Positions 40,842-53,464 are shown, counted from the first letter of the stretch. The stretch is 64,000 nucleotides of DNA from Amoebidium appalachense (GCA_963693365.1 CAVNZM010000002.1:6634001-6698000); one strand, 5' to 3'. The notes: generated by a model not told the origin, from the letters alone. Translations and numbers: made by a program.

Positions 40842-43035
40842 TGTGTGTGTGTGCGCGTGCGCTAGAATTTTGTAGTGATGTGTTTCTCAAGCCAATCAAT
40901 CCATCTAATAAACAGGTCGTAGTTACGCGTGTTTAGTATAAAATCAAGGATGTTGTAATTTACAGGTAGGCTATCTTTCTGGGTGTCTGTTGTGAATGTG
41001 ACGTGTGTGTGTTGCGGTATTATGTGGCCTATCAAACTACATTTGGCGATACATGACCGGTTAAACTGGTGTGTGTGTGTGTTGTTTGGGCATGCAAATG
41101 ATGCCACCTTATACTTATTAGATCTCCACTGTATAGCACGTGTACAGTAAAAGCGTGGTAATTGGTCAATAATACCATCAGCTAGAGAAAGACCAGTTCT
41201 ACAGGAAGGTAATATGTATTTAGGTGTTAACATTTGCGAGTGCCATATTTGGCAATATGGTTGAGGCGGTCAGTATCATATAAAACGAGACATAAGGCTT
41301 AGTTTTTCAAGGTGTATGCTTTCATCGGGTCTAGTGTCGTATGGTATCTTTTTCCATTTGTTATATTGCGTGATTATCTTGTGATTGTGTACATGTTTAA
41401 TAAGTAAGTGGCAGTCCAAAGTCACACACACACTATTGCGGGGTTTATTTGTATTTGTGCCCAGGGGAGAAGGGGAGAGAGAGGGAAGGAAAGAGGGGAG
41501 AGGTGAGGAGGGGACAGGTCGGATAGAGAAGAGAGGGTGGGAGGGCAAATACTTCTTTAAGTGGCTTATGTGCTTATTGAATTTCAGCGCGAGATAGGAT
41601 ACTCTAGCAGCTATTGGGACCAGACCATATATCGAGAGCGTTACAGGCCCAGGTTTACAACAGTTGTTAGATAGAAAGGAGGCAACTTCTGCTTCAAGGA
41701 AATTTGCCAAGGGTTTAAGCGCTCTAGTTCTCTCTTTCTTGATCCAAGCGGCGAGAAGGGGTAAACCATATTCACAAGCCGGGAAGACAGAAGTGCGAAT
41801 AAATGTAAGCCTAATAGAAGGATGGAGGGGTGTGTCTTTAAAAATATTAGCCGAGAAGAAAGCTAACCGCTTACGAGCCAACTCTACCCTCTTTTCGACC
41901 ATATGGGGAAACATAACACCAACAGAATCAACCGGAACACCAAGATATTTGTATTCTGGAACTATAGGTACAGGTTTAGATGATAATGTAAATGTGTGTA
42001 AATTGTTGGCTATATCAGGTACAAGAACACCACATTTGTCTATGTTAAGGATCATATATAAGGTTTGCCCTGCACCACTCTGACACTACATCGAACAATC
42101 TTTGCAGGCGACTCTAGGGGTACGGGCAAGGAGCCTCAGATCATCAGCATAGAGAAGTGCAGGCGGAAAGTTATTAATAGGGTCATCGTTTTCGGCGTAA
42201 ATCTTGACAGCCAAATCATCTATAAATAGGTTAAACAAAAAGGGGCTAAGCAATGAACCCTGCAAGAGACCTCTAGTACGAGCAAAACCATATGAAAGAT
42301 GCCCATTAACCACAGCTCTACCATAGGTTTGAGACAAGAGTGCTTCTAACAGAACACCAATGCAGTGTGGTACACCCCGTGCAGCAAGCTTTTCCCATAG
42401 GAGACCAGGGGAGACAGAATCGTAAGCAGTTTTCCAATCAATAAAGCCAACATATTGTGCACCAACTTGCATAGAATCGTGCAGTGCCATTATTTGAACA
42501 TAACATGAATTGTTTTTACGAAAAGCGGATTGGCATGGGTGTATGTGAAGAATAGATTGAAACCTAGGGTGATGTGCAAATAACCTAAGTAAGCAAGCTT
42601 CAAAGAATCTACGAACAACCTGGGTTAGTGTAATGGGGCGAAAGGATGATATGGGGCCCTCAGAGTCCTTCTTAACTATGGGGATCACTAAGGTATCTAA
42701 CCAAGATGACGGGACATGTCCACATTTAACACCTCAAGAAAAGAGAGAGCGTAACATGATAGTAAGATCAGGTTTAATAGCACGATCACTTTCCTTTTGT
42801 GGGTAGGAGGGAACAAGGATTTTAAGAAACCCAGCAGGGAGTCCATCAGGTCCACAAGACTTACTAGAGCTATAACTAGATATCACAGACCATATGGTAT
42901 CGGGACTGAAAAAGGGGAGGATCGATTCTATGGGGATAGATGGGTTTACAGGCCATACAAAAGGTTTCTGAGCGGGGGTCCTATCTTTAAACAGTTCCGA
43001 GAAATACTCATCAGAGTCTATGAGGGGGTCTCCAG
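40681..43035 (-). mobile_element. LINE copy 2, inverted, 5'-truncated, inactivated
   Basis: Near-identical inverted copy of 26985-29316, including poly(A) (T run 40681-40707) and the 3' CA tract (40743-40838). Homology ends at about 43035 inside the RT ORF's 5' portion (ACTGGAGACCCCC). The frame is broken by a stop at 42734-42736 (TGG TGT changed to TGA GGT), a 2-bp insertion near 42110, a 4-bp insertion near 42055 and a 1-bp insertion near 41275. Confidence 0.93.
40862..43020 (-). pseudogene. Reverse transcriptase pseudogene of LINE copy 2
   Basis: Four frame segments cover the same protein as copy 1: about 43020-42737, 42733-42115, 42055-41279 and 41233-40862. The YADDL box is preserved (YADDLRLLARTP here, YADDLSLL in copy 1). 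Few amino-acid differences remain outside the breaks, so the inactivation is recent. Confidence 0.9.
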
Positions 43036-43334
43036 TGAAATAGAGAAGACTACCCTGAAAAACGTGGAGGCCAGAGTCAGACGCTTTACAGCTAATCCAA
43101 CCTCCAACAACAGGATATACGTTTAGAGTTTCAGGTACTCTGGTTTGCACCAGGTACCGGTTGCATGTGCCACGTTTGAATGTTAGTGCACCAATCAGAA
43201 CGAGGAAGTGGTGCGCCCATAGCCAATCATACGCTGAGCGCGCAGCAGCCCGTTAGCGCTTGCGAAACGGTGACTCAGAATCCACACGCGCCTTTGCAAG
43301 CTTCATTTTTTCCCCTCGGAGGTCACCTCAAAAC
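43036..43334. promoter_or_regulatory. Cyclin-Q upstream region with CCAAT boxes
   Basis: CCAAT motifs at about 43191 (CACCAATCAGA) and 43222 (AGCCAATCATA) lie about 110-145 bp before the cyclin-Q ATG, a typical NF-Y spacing. There is no TATA box. Confidence 0.55.
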
Positions 43335-45639
43335 ATGGCCCCGCCAGGCATTGCCGTGTCAGTGCCAGTGACACACAGCACGGAGGCCACACAACAGCTC
43401 AGGCGTGCACTGTGCTTTATTACACATGCATCGAGAAAGCTCCTGATACCGCAGGACATAGTGTGCTACACAAAGGTTTTGTTTCATAGGTTCTACACTG
43501 TGAACACAGTAGATGCTTTCGAGCCACACCTAGTAGCCACAACATGCATTTTTCTTGCTTCAAAAGCTGGAGAAAAACAGCGGCGACTTAGGGATGTGAT
43601 CAACACCTGCTATAGACACTTGCATCCGGGCAAGTCTTTAACAGTCGGCCCCGAGTACTGGACGCTTAAAGACAGTGTGGTAAACTGTGAAATGCTCATA
43701 CTTCGCGCACTAAATTTCCATCTTGAGTTCGACTCTCCGCACAAGTACCTTTTGCAATTCTGTGCGTCCTTGGTTTCCGGCTTGGCAGGGTCTGAACAAC
43801 ATGCAGCACAGACGGCCCAGACAGGATGGGCACTGCTGAACGACTGTTTCATGGATGCATACTGTGTAGAGTGTCCTGCTGATAAGGTATGTCTGTCATC
43901 CCCCATTCCTTCCCCTCCCCATCCCCCCTCCCCCGTCCCTTCTACCCTCCTTTACCGTCCCGTCATCCCCCCCTCATAGACCCCCCCCCCCCTCCCCCTC
44001 CCCATTCCCCTCTCCCATCCCTCTCTAAGCCCTCCCACTCCCTCCCTTCCTCCCTCCCCTCCTCCCTTTCTCCCTCCCTCCCTCCTTGCCCGCCACCCTC
44101 CCAACCGCCCAGCCGCCCACCTTCCTCCCTTCCTCCCTCCTTCCCTCCCTCCCTCCCTCCCTCCCCCCCCCCCCTCTTTCCCTCCCTCCGTCCCTGCCTC
44201 CCGGGCTCCCTCCCTCCCTCCCTCCCTCCCTCCCTCCCTCCCTCCCTCCCTCCCTCCCTCCCTCCCTCCCTCCCTCCCTCCCTCCCTCCCTGCCCCTTTC
44301 TGTCCTCTTTCCCTCCCCCCTTTTCTCCCTGCCTCCTTCCCTCCCTCCCTTCCTTTCTCCCTCCCTCCCTCCCTCCCTCCCTCCCTCCGTGCCTTTGTCC
44401 GCCCACATGCCCTTCCCTCTTTGCCGGCCACCCTGGCTTTCTATCTGCCCAACGTTTGCACTTTCAGACACATCGTTGGAATTTCCCCCCCCCCTCCTCC
44501 TCCCCCCTCCATCTCCCCCCCCCCCCCCTACACACACAGGCACACCACCACCACCATCACCATCACCACCGCCCTCAATCCCACCCTCCCTCAGCCCAAA
44601 CACACACAAACAGCACCAAGGTCCACCTTCTACCTCTTTCCCCTAGATCCGATCCGACGACACACCTAGATTTTTCATAAACACCCATCTCAGCCTGTTT
44701 CTTTATTCACTGATATAAACATCCCCTTCTTTGTGTTACGGATCAACCTCACTTCTTACTCAACTCCCCTCCCCCCCCCCCATCCCCCCCCCCCCCCTTC
44801 TCCCACCCCCTCAAGAGTTCCCACCCTTGCTGACATCTTCCCTGTGTGGATATGTTGGTCCCTTCTCCCCCCCCCCCCCCCCCCCCCCCCCCGCCTCACC
44901 TCCGGGACCCTGCTGAACAGAAAAAAAAATTGTTCTACCCCCCCCCCCTCCCCTCCCCGCCTCTCATCCCCCTCCCCCCCCTCTCCCCCCCCAACACACA
45001 TTCCCGCCTCTCCCCGGAAACAAACAAAGGAAAAAGAAATGAGAAAGTTCACACTTCTATATGCCCGCCCCCCCTCTAAGAACTGGCTCTGTGTATGATG
45101 CATATTGTTTTTGTGTTTCGTAACCTGCATTGTGTTGCTAACTTGCCCGTTATATAATCCTACTTCGCGCTATTCTGCTGCGCATTCTAGACCCCCCCCC
45201 CCCCCCCCCCCCCCAGCCGCACCACCGCCACCACCACCAAAAAGAAAGAGGGAGAAGAAGGAAAAGGGCCAGCAGAAGGAGGGAAGAAACAAAGAGGAAA
45301 TAAACAACACGAGCAAGAAATGAGAGCGAAAAGAAAAAGAAGAAAATCAGGAACCCTCAACTAATGTCCCCATCCCCACCCCCTCCCTCCTCCACTGTCC
45401 ATCCCCCATTCCCATCTTACCCCTCCGGTCCAATAAGCTGGATTGCGACATATAAAAAAAACACCCACCCATGTCATTCACCTCCTTAGTGGTCCCTACC
45501 CTAACCCCCTTATCTTGCCGTGCACTCATGAGCCCCCCCCTCCCCCCCCCCCTCCCCCCCTTGCACCACCCGCTCCTGTCTTCGAAAGAAAATAGCACAC
45601 ATACATACACACCCACACGCACGCAACACACTGCACCCC

Positions 45640-45670
<31 letters not shown>

Positions 45671-45715
45671 ACGTGTGCGTGCACACATGCACGCACGGGC
45701 ACTCACACATACAGT

Positions 45716-45770
<55 letters not shown>

Positions 45771-45928
45771 CACAGCTGGCTGCCGGTGCGCTCTATCTGT
45801 CTCTGCAACTGCACGAGACACACGTAGAGCCCTTCTCCAACGGCAAGCATTGGTGGGAGGCACTTGGATATACCGAGGACGGGATATGCGGTGTGGCGGA
45901 CAGGATTCTGGGAATAGTTGAGGGCTGA
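43335..45928 (+). CDS. CCNQ: Cyclin-Q (FAM58 family), two exons
   Basis: Exon 1 43335-43886 (184 codons, donor GTATGT) and exon 2 45776-45928 (acceptor CACAG) join in phase 0 to give 234 residues and TGA. The cyclin box includes LRRALCFITHASRKLLIPQD, VLFHRFYTVNTVDAFEPHL and ATTCIFLASKAGEKQRRLRD, followed by the second-half signatures ILRALNFHLEFDSPHKYLL and (exon 2) ALYLSLQLHETHVEP with KHWWEAL. This matches FAM58/cyclin-Q, the activating partner of CDK10, which phosphorylates substrates such as ETS2 in animals. Length is close to the family norm (about 250). The intron of about 1.9 kb is almost wholly C/T-rich and (CCCT)n on the sense strand. Function is inferred from family only. Confidence 0.93.
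44020..44400. repeat. (CCCT)n pyrimidine array
   Basis: Nearly pure (CCCT)n at 44207-44290 flanked by imperfect CCTCCCTT units, inside the cyclin-Q intron. The Ser/Pro and Gly/Arg open frames here are products of this repeat. Confidence 0.95.
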
Positions 45929-46642
45929 TTAGATGGTAATTAGATAGATAGTAATCACATGGCGATTGTATGGTGATTATATGGTGAGTGTAGGATTAGG
46001 GAAGGAATGTGATGATACCCGCCCCCATCCTCCCCATCCCCCCCCCCCCCCCCCCCCCCCCCCCCGTCCTTTTTCTGTTCGGCTGATTGGAGACAGGTGG
46101 GGATCTGTACAGAATGTTTGAAAGCCCACAGTAAATTTATAAAATTATTTTTTGTTTTCTATCACTGCCCCTTGTTGCCATATACCGTGTTTTGACCTCA
46201 CTCTGACTATGGGTGTAGTAGTTGTAGAGTGTGTGCACGGCCGACCTATTTCGCTCTTGTTTGTATGCTACCTAATTACATCACATACTATAATAATTCC
46301 TGAACATTCAAGTTCTGACCGGTTGTCTTACCGGGCACAATTCTATGGTGATCCTCATACTCTCTCAATTACGTAACGAAACATGTACAGCGTAAATTTG
46401 AAAAATGGCCAACGAGAAATGAGGATGATGTGACTAGATCCGTGCGAATGACAAGCAAAGTCCACACACTCTTGAATCCGCAACCTTACACCGCCTCCCA
46501 TTCCTATCTATTTTTGGATCATCCTGCTTTGCAGGAGTCGTAAATCTTGTATGGCTCCCTAATCCCCCCCCCCCCCCCTCCCCGGGCGCCCCCCCGGCAC
46601 CCACCGAACATGTCCACACAAACACCGCACAAGCGTGTGTGT

Positions 46643-46678
<36 letters not shown>

Positions 46679-47299
46679 AACGATAAAGGACGCTCATACA
46701 CACGAAACAACCACACAGCACAATAAACAAAGATTACCCGCACACACCACAACAAGCACACACGTCTACACACAGTTGTTTTTCCGTTGGCCGCAAGTTG
46801 GCCCCCTTGCGGATGATCCATGTGCTGTAAAGCTGCCTCTTTATAATTTCCCATCTGACAAGTTCAGCACCAGTTGCAAAGCCGTTGGAAGGATGCGATT
46901 CCGTAACAATCTAGGGTGGCATATATCAGATGCATACATACATTTTGACTATGACTATACAAGAGGGAGGGAAATTTCGGAAATCCCCAATTTAAAGTCC
47001 TAATCTAAAAATGATACCTTGAGCTAATATACTTACCATCTAAACTGTTAACTGATTAATTTATATACTCAGCCATGTATGCTCAAGACGAGTTTCACAT
47101 TCAATCAAATTTATTCACTAAATAATTACAGTAAAGCACTATTATGCAGACTAGCAGATTGCAGCACGTAAATTAACTAAGGTATGTACCTGAAGTGGTG
47201 CACGCAGTGTATGGAACATGTATGAATGTACGGCGTGCCATAACACGCTCGAACGTGTGCCCATGTGTGTGTGTGTGCACGTGTGTGAGTGTATTTGTG

Positions 47300-47339
<40 letters not shown>

Positions 47340-47519
47340 CGCGCGTGCATGCGTGCATGTGCGTGTGGGCGTGTGTGTGTGCGCGCGCGCGCGTATTTAC
47401 ATGTGTGTGTTTGCACCCGTGCGTGTGCATGTGCATGTGTTTGATACATGTGTGTGTGGCTTAGATATTAGCAATTGTATCATTAAAAATTTCTTGCGAA
47501 GCATTCTCACCCGGCACAC
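45929..47519. other. Intergenic region, cyclin-Q to PC-esterase (tail to tail)
   Basis: 3' flanks of both genes. Poly(C) at 46038-46066 and 46565-46578; (CA)n 46652-46679; GT/GC alternating tracts 47265-47460 on the 3' side of the PC-esterase. An open frame at about 46775-47003 shows no family resemblance and is not annotated. Confidence 0.5.
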
Positions 47520-49085
47520 CTATATAAACTGAACAAACAAGTTATACAGTGCCTGTGCCCACGTGTCCGTTACCCCGGGGGAGCAAAAGTGCAAACAGTC
47601 CGTCTTGGTTCTGCCCCCGGGCGATGCGCTGGTACCGGGATGGCCGTCTGGGCGCAAAAGCGAAATTCCGTCAACGTGAAAATACGAAAAATTGCTTGCA
47701 AGGGGTGTTTTGGAAAACTCCTGACCCCACAAATGTTCGTATTTCTTCACGTCGTCCCAGTGGTAGCTGTCTAACTCGGGTGGGTTGACGTACGGCTGAT
47801 GGATGGGGCTGGCGTAGTTATCACATTGAACGTGTCCGACCGGCGAAGTCGTAAATATCACCTTCCCTTTGAAATTCTGCGACAGATATCTAACCACATT
47901 AGGCACCATTTCCGCATATCTCCTGAAGCCTTCCTTGCGCCAGTGGTGCCCGGTACTGAAAACCAAGATGCCGAAATTTTCGGTTAAGTTTTTAGGCCAC
48001 CCACAGAGGCCCAAGTGCTGATACCGTGCGCTCCTCTGAACGTTGTGTAGGGGGGGGCAATCTTGCAGTAATCGGAGCAACTTTTGATTAGTGATGTTTC
48101 CCAATTCCGCTGGTACATATAGGTTTTTAGGTATAGTGCCATTTGCGGTTACCGAAGTGTTTCTCGTAATCATGCTTGCGTTCACAGCGGACCAGCAGAG
48201 GTCAATGTGTGCTGGGCTCATAACCTCCAGTTTTTTGTGGTTCACAAGAATGTACGTTTTTGAATATCGCACCGTTGCGTTCCCACTCACACCGAGAAAC
48301 GAACCCAGGCCCCCCTGCCCCACGTACCGGTTTTCAACGATAATGTCATCAACACGAGCGATAATCCGGACACTTCGCGCCAACTGCCCCATAAGCGAGT
48401 CACCGACAAACAAAATTCGCTTTGTGGATAGAATTTTTTGCATTTTACTAGGGTTGAAAGGAAGGAGGCTGCATTTCGCTGGCTGCCAAAAATAGTTCAG
48501 CGCGTCTGATTTTTGCGCAAAAGTCGCGGCGTTTCCGGTTGCGAAACACGACGTGTGGTAGAGCAATGCTTCGGTGAATGCCCTCGCAAACTCGGCCGGT
48601 GTGGTGATGTTGTTTGAATACCTCCACGGTGGGTTGGTTTCCTGCCCCGTAATCGCTGCAAATGTTTCGCTGTCGCAGTTTCTAACCCACCTCCCCTTGC
48701 TGTAACTGGCACCGCCTGTTGTGTTCTTGGCCCATATCGTGCATCCTTGCCGGTCAACCATCAGGCATATGTTTCTTCTGTTTCCCCGTCCATACAGGTA
48801 TCTGCACGTGGATTTTCCATATTTTTGGTGTGCACTTTCAAAGTTATGCGCTTGTGGTGAAACTGGTGGTCGTGCAGGTGTGGGGTGAAAGTTTAGAGCA
48901 GTACTGTTTAGGAAGATTTCTGCTAGTGTGGGTGTGTGCAGCACACCATTGTAATATCCAAAATAGTAGAACAATGGTATGCATACGGCCACAATAGGAT
49001 AGACTACTGTCCATGTTTTGGATTGATTGGCACAACAATAACCGCCTGCTTGCGCTTGTGTGCCTTTCTGGGATGGCATATGCAT
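47520..49085 (-). CDS. Type II membrane PC-esterase / GDSL-like acyl-transferase or esterase
   Basis: Intronless 521-codon frame. A short cytoplasmic N-terminus precedes one membrane anchor at about residues 26-46 (VVYPIVAVCIPLFYYFGYYN), then a lumenal domain with about ten N-glycosylation sequons. The SGNH signature is present: FVGDSLMGQL (Ser near 229) and, near the C-terminus, DCLHFCSPGVTDTW (Asp and His near 494-497). GDS plus DxxH close to the end defines the PC-esterase family (PF13839), which includes plant TBL polysaccharide O-acetyltransferases and animal CASD1/NXPE-type proteins. The likely role is adding or removing acyl groups on a Golgi polysaccharide or glycoprotein glycan; the substrate cannot be read. 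Length is normal. It lacks introns, unlike most neighbours, and the start ATG gives the expected short tail before the anchor. Confidence 0.88.
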   Translation of the reverse strand: MHMPSQKGTQAQAGGYCCANQSKTWTVVYPIVAVCIPLFYYFGYYNGVLHTPTLAEIFLNSTALNFHPTPARPPVSPQAHNFESAHQKYGKSTCRYLYGRGNRRNICLMVDRQGCTIWAKNTTGGASYSKGRWVRNCDSETFAAITGQETNPPWRYSNNITTPAEFARAFTEALLYHTSCFATGNAATFAQKSDALNYFWQPAKCSLLPFNPSKMQKILSTKRILFVGDSLMGQLARSVRIIARVDDIIVENRYVGQGGLGSFLGVSGNATVRYSKTYILVNHKKLEVMSPAHIDLCWSAVNASMITRNTSVTANGTIPKNLYVPAELGNITNQKLLRLLQDCPPLHNVQRSARYQHLGLCGWPKNLTENFGILVFSTGHHWRKEGFRRYAEMVPNVVRYLSQNFKGKVIFTTSPVGHVQCDNYASPIHQPYVNPPELDSYHWDDVKKYEHLWGQEFSKTPLASNFSYFHVDGISLLRPDGHPGTSASPGGRTKTDCLHFCSPGVTDTWAQALYNLFVQFI

Positions 49086-49137
49086 TTTGTGGGTTTTCTG
49101 GCAGGCAGTGCGTTGGGGTGGTGACCATTCTAATTAT

Positions 49138-49174
<37 letters not shown>

Positions 49175-50025
49175 GAAACGGTCAGTAGTCGTGTGTAGTG
49201 TCACAAGTTGTGCCTGGGGCCCAGCAAACACAGGAAAGGGATATGACACAAGGGTTAATCAAACGAATCAGTGGTCCATCATCATGGGTGCAAGAGTTGT
49301 TTCGGGGTCTGAATTGAATATTCGCGCGTGCCTACATACAAGTATAGTAGGCCGCCCCACCTTCAGTGTGGACGTCCCCGGCCTGGGCCCGAAGTGCTGA
49401 TGCTTCCTATTCGTCGAATAAAGGAGATAGACCTAGACCTCGCCCGTCCGCCCCCGAAACTGAGTGTAAAAACCGTTGTGCACGTGTCTGACCATGACAA
49501 ACAATATATACAAGCACACACACACACACACAAATACCCACACGCAAAAACACACACATGCATACGCCCACGCACGCACGTACACGCACACACACGCGCA
49601 CACGCACGCACATGCATGCCACACACACTTGCACGCCCGGCACGCAGTGAACAGCTGCTCTGCAGAGGCAACTTGAAGTTGATGAATCTTCACCACTCCT
49701 AGGAACGGCATAGCTTTGCGGTAACAGTGGCCTTTGTCTTCCCGCTTTGTACAAATGCAGTGGAATCTTCGTCTTTTTGGTTGCCTAACCCGGAAGAAGA
49801 CAAATAATAAGAAGTACAAGGGAATCTGCTTACAAACCGGGGCTGCCGTAAACATGGCAGCACGTGCCACGGTGTTTGCAGGTGACACGTACACATGGTG
49901 CCGGCCGCGACGTCGCCGTCACGTCGGAGTCCTCGGACTCGGCAGTGTGCCAACCAATCGATATCGATTCCATTTTTTTAACCAATGATCGACAGCCACA
50001 ATTTTTAGGTGAGCCAAACATTGAT
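49086..50025. other. Upstream region of PC-esterase
   Basis: Contains an A run of 31 at 49141-49171, CA-rich sequence 49514-49630 and complex sequence with a CCAAT box near 49954. No gene with paired splice sites recognised. Confidence 0.45.
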
Positions 50026-50455
50026 AGGGTTGGGCTGGGGTTGGCCAGCTTAACCGTATTGTCCTTTGGCCAATCGTAACGGACAGTTTCTTAATACGAA
50101 TAAGGTCAGGGTACCCTCGTAACAGCTTTCGTATCAGGTGTGTAGCATTATGAACGCTTGAATGTGTAATTTTCCCTATTTTTTCAATATTTCTGTTCAA
50201 GAACAGCACATTCCCCCCCAAGAACATATCTACAGCACTTCTCATGTGCAATATCGAGCCCCGATAAGTTTCCAGGGCTTGTAATCTTGCTGTACTCAAT
50301 TTGTAAAAACACGTATTTTGAGTTTTGCGACTGGAGGGGCGTTTTAGGCGGGGCTTGCAGCTCCCCAAGAACCCACCCCGTTATGATAAAGAAATTGTCG
50401 GTTACGATTGGCCAAAGGGCGATACGGTTAAGCTGGCGAACTCCAGCCCAACCCT
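50026..50455. repeat. About 69-bp imperfect inverted repeat enclosing about 290 bp
   Basis: Left arm 50026-50095 (AGGGTTGGGCTGG ... CCTTTGGCCAATCGTAAC) and right arm 50386-50455 are reverse complements with about eight mismatches. This could be the terminal inverted repeats of a small non-autonomous DNA transposon. No clear target-site duplication flanks it and the interior has no coding capacity. Confidence 0.75.
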
Positions 50456-50625
50456 GTGCTTTATAGAATACATCGTCCAATAGGATTACAGATAATCTCT
50501 CAGGATAGATCGGGATTATGTACTAGCCAATAGGAAGACAGTTATGGTTCCTAGCGTGTGCGGCCCCAGGCGGTCCCCAAATACGCGGGGGGCGGGATAA
50601 GCGGCAGTACCTCAGTGATACGGTG

Positions 50626-50628
<3 letters not shown>

Positions 50629-50686
<58 letters not shown>

Positions 50687-50708
50687 GGGGGGGGGGGGGG
50701 GGGGGGGG
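50629..50708. repeat. Longest G homopolymer in the window
   Basis: About 78 G with a single A near 50686. Purely homopolymeric; strong quadruplex potential on the plus strand. Confidence 0.95.
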
Positions 50709-51099
50709 ATACATGCTAATATTTATTAATTAGACGTGGCACTGCTGCACGTACGCGTATACAGATGGTCTACAGTACATGTATATACACATACCATTAA
50801 TGGCGCCCCCATACTCTACAGAAACTTCTACTCACAAGTACATGTAACAGGTGCTAGAATCCGTACAACTGATTATATGACATGAACATGGCATGACACA
50901 AAACGTGACACAAAAGACATGATACATCACTTGATAAAACGTCTAGCTGATTTACGGACACAAACAGTCGGAGATTCACACATACAGAACAGAACATGTA
51001 CATTGTGGAAATTTTCTCACACACACACACACATGAGGCTCTAAACCGTGCCCACTCCCCTCTCTCTTTCTCTCTCTTTCTTTCTCTCTCTTTCTCTCC

Positions 51100-51536
<437 letters not shown>

Positions 51537-51701
51537 CAGCTGCTCCTTCTAGATATCCCCCCCCCCCCCCCCCCCCCCTGCCCCAAGAATTTCCCCCTTC
51601 CCTTCCCCTCCCCCTTAGCCCCTCGCCCCCCCCCCCCCCCCCCCCCCCCCCCAAACCCCCCAACCTCACCCCTGGCACGTACCCTCCGCCCTTTCCCCCA
51701 C

Positions 51702-52438
51702 GAACTACTTCCAGGCCCATGTTTGATGGCCGTATGGACCAGCTAATCTCAGCACGTAGCGCCGGCATCGCGGATTTACACATTGCACGACCGTACCGAC
51801 ATAATGTGGCATCATGGGGCAGCCCATCCCACAAGCACAACACAAATATCCCACGATCTGGTGAACTTGAACAAGGATTGCGTATATGGGGCAGAATCGG
51901 CCGCTGGGAGCCAAGGCCCTGACTCGGTGGAACAATTGGGGAATTTGGCGGTGAGCTGCCGCCAGATGTATCCATTAGATCCACCCCCTGCTGCATGTTT
52001 GGTTGCTGGGAAGGTGGGACCGTAGCAGTGCGGCGGCTGCCTTTGGCTGACGCTGCTGCATTTGACAAGGCTGATAACAAATGCCTCCGTCTCATGTAAT
52101 GGTCGATTTTGGCTTGAATTTGTTTAACCGTGTGTGCGCGGAGGATTGAAGCACTATTGCCAACCTCCGCTAGGTTGTGGATAAGTCGCAGCTGGTCGTA
52201 CGTCTTTAGAACCTCGTCGGCTGTTACCTCGACACCTGCAGTATGGTTACAATTACAACGTGTTAGCATGCTGCAGTCACAAGCTGTATGAGAAGAAGAT
52301 TACATGTCTACGTGTCTACTGCAAGTGGTATACGTAAAAGCGTGTGTATGCATGTTTGTGTGTGCGCCTCAGTGTGTGAATGCATGGGGAGGAGGGGAGG
52401 TGGTGGTGTGTGGTGGTTATGGTGGTGGTGGTGGTGGT

Positions 52439-52469
<31 letters not shown>

Positions 52470-53049
52470 AGGGGGTGAGGGGGGGGAGGGGGCCAGTGGA
52501 GAAGAGGGGGGAAGGGGAGAGTGGGGGCTTGGGAGGAGATCCACACCATTCCGTATTGCTGCCTCGACAATAACTTGAATGGCCAAAGACTCTGATATGG
52601 CCCACTTGCCCGTGCGCAATGGCTCTCCGACTGAAACAAGAAAATGGGAGCCACGAATCCTTGGTAGCTGCTGGCTACCAGTGGTGCTCGCGTTGCCATT
52701 AGTGGGTGCAGAAGCTGCACTGGCCCGATGGCGCTTGCGAGTGCGGGCTGGGGCCCCCTTGCGTACATGGCGGCCGAAAGGGTTCCTGCAATTATAGCAC
52801 TTGCACTGGCGGCTACAACCGACACCCTTTACATTGCACGCACACCGACCATTTCCCGGGCCTTTGCCGGTGCAGTACGCTGTATCCGTCTTTGATGTTG
52901 CACGATTCTTGCCACAGCTGCATGTCATGCCTGTGTATTGCACGTGGGTTGAGGTAAGATGAGCCGTAGAATTGTTGGAAAGGGGTGGGGTGCGGAAAAA
53001 ACGTGTGTATGTGTGTGGGGAGAGGGAGGGGGAGAGGGAGGGAGGGAGG

Positions 53050-53123
<74 letters not shown>

Positions 53124-53129
53124 AGAGAG

Positions 53130-53200
<71 letters not shown>

Positions 53201-53201
53201 C

Positions 53202-53242
<41 letters not shown>

Positions 53243-53464
53243 GGGAGGGGGGAGAAGAGGGGGAAGGGGGAATCTGGTCAGTCTTCGGATTGCACAATCG
53301 GGTTTTATGACGGTTTGGCAAAAATTAATGTAGGGTGAAGGGGGATCATTGCCGGTGTGGAGCTGAGTCCAAATTTGTACTTACGTGTGTGGTGTCAGAT
53401 ATGGAGGTGGCTTTGCCTTTTATGACACCGGTGGGTTGGGAGAGAGGGGGGGGGAGGGGGGGGG

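Noticed and set aside
36200-42740. TGA reassigned to tryptophan
   Set aside because: Both in-frame TGA codons are in decayed mobile elements; cyclin-Q and RanBPM end at TGA and use TGG for Trp.
46635-47003. Small plus-strand gene
   Set aside because: Frame begins inside a CA array, has no paired splice sites, and the residues resemble no family.
49013-49198. Poly(A) at 49141-49171 as evidence that PC-esterase is a retrogene
   Set aside because: The A run is upstream of the minus-strand gene, not at its 3' end as a retrogene tail would be.
50523-50714. Proline-rich minus-strand gene
   Set aside because: Translation of the long G run; no supporting sequence.
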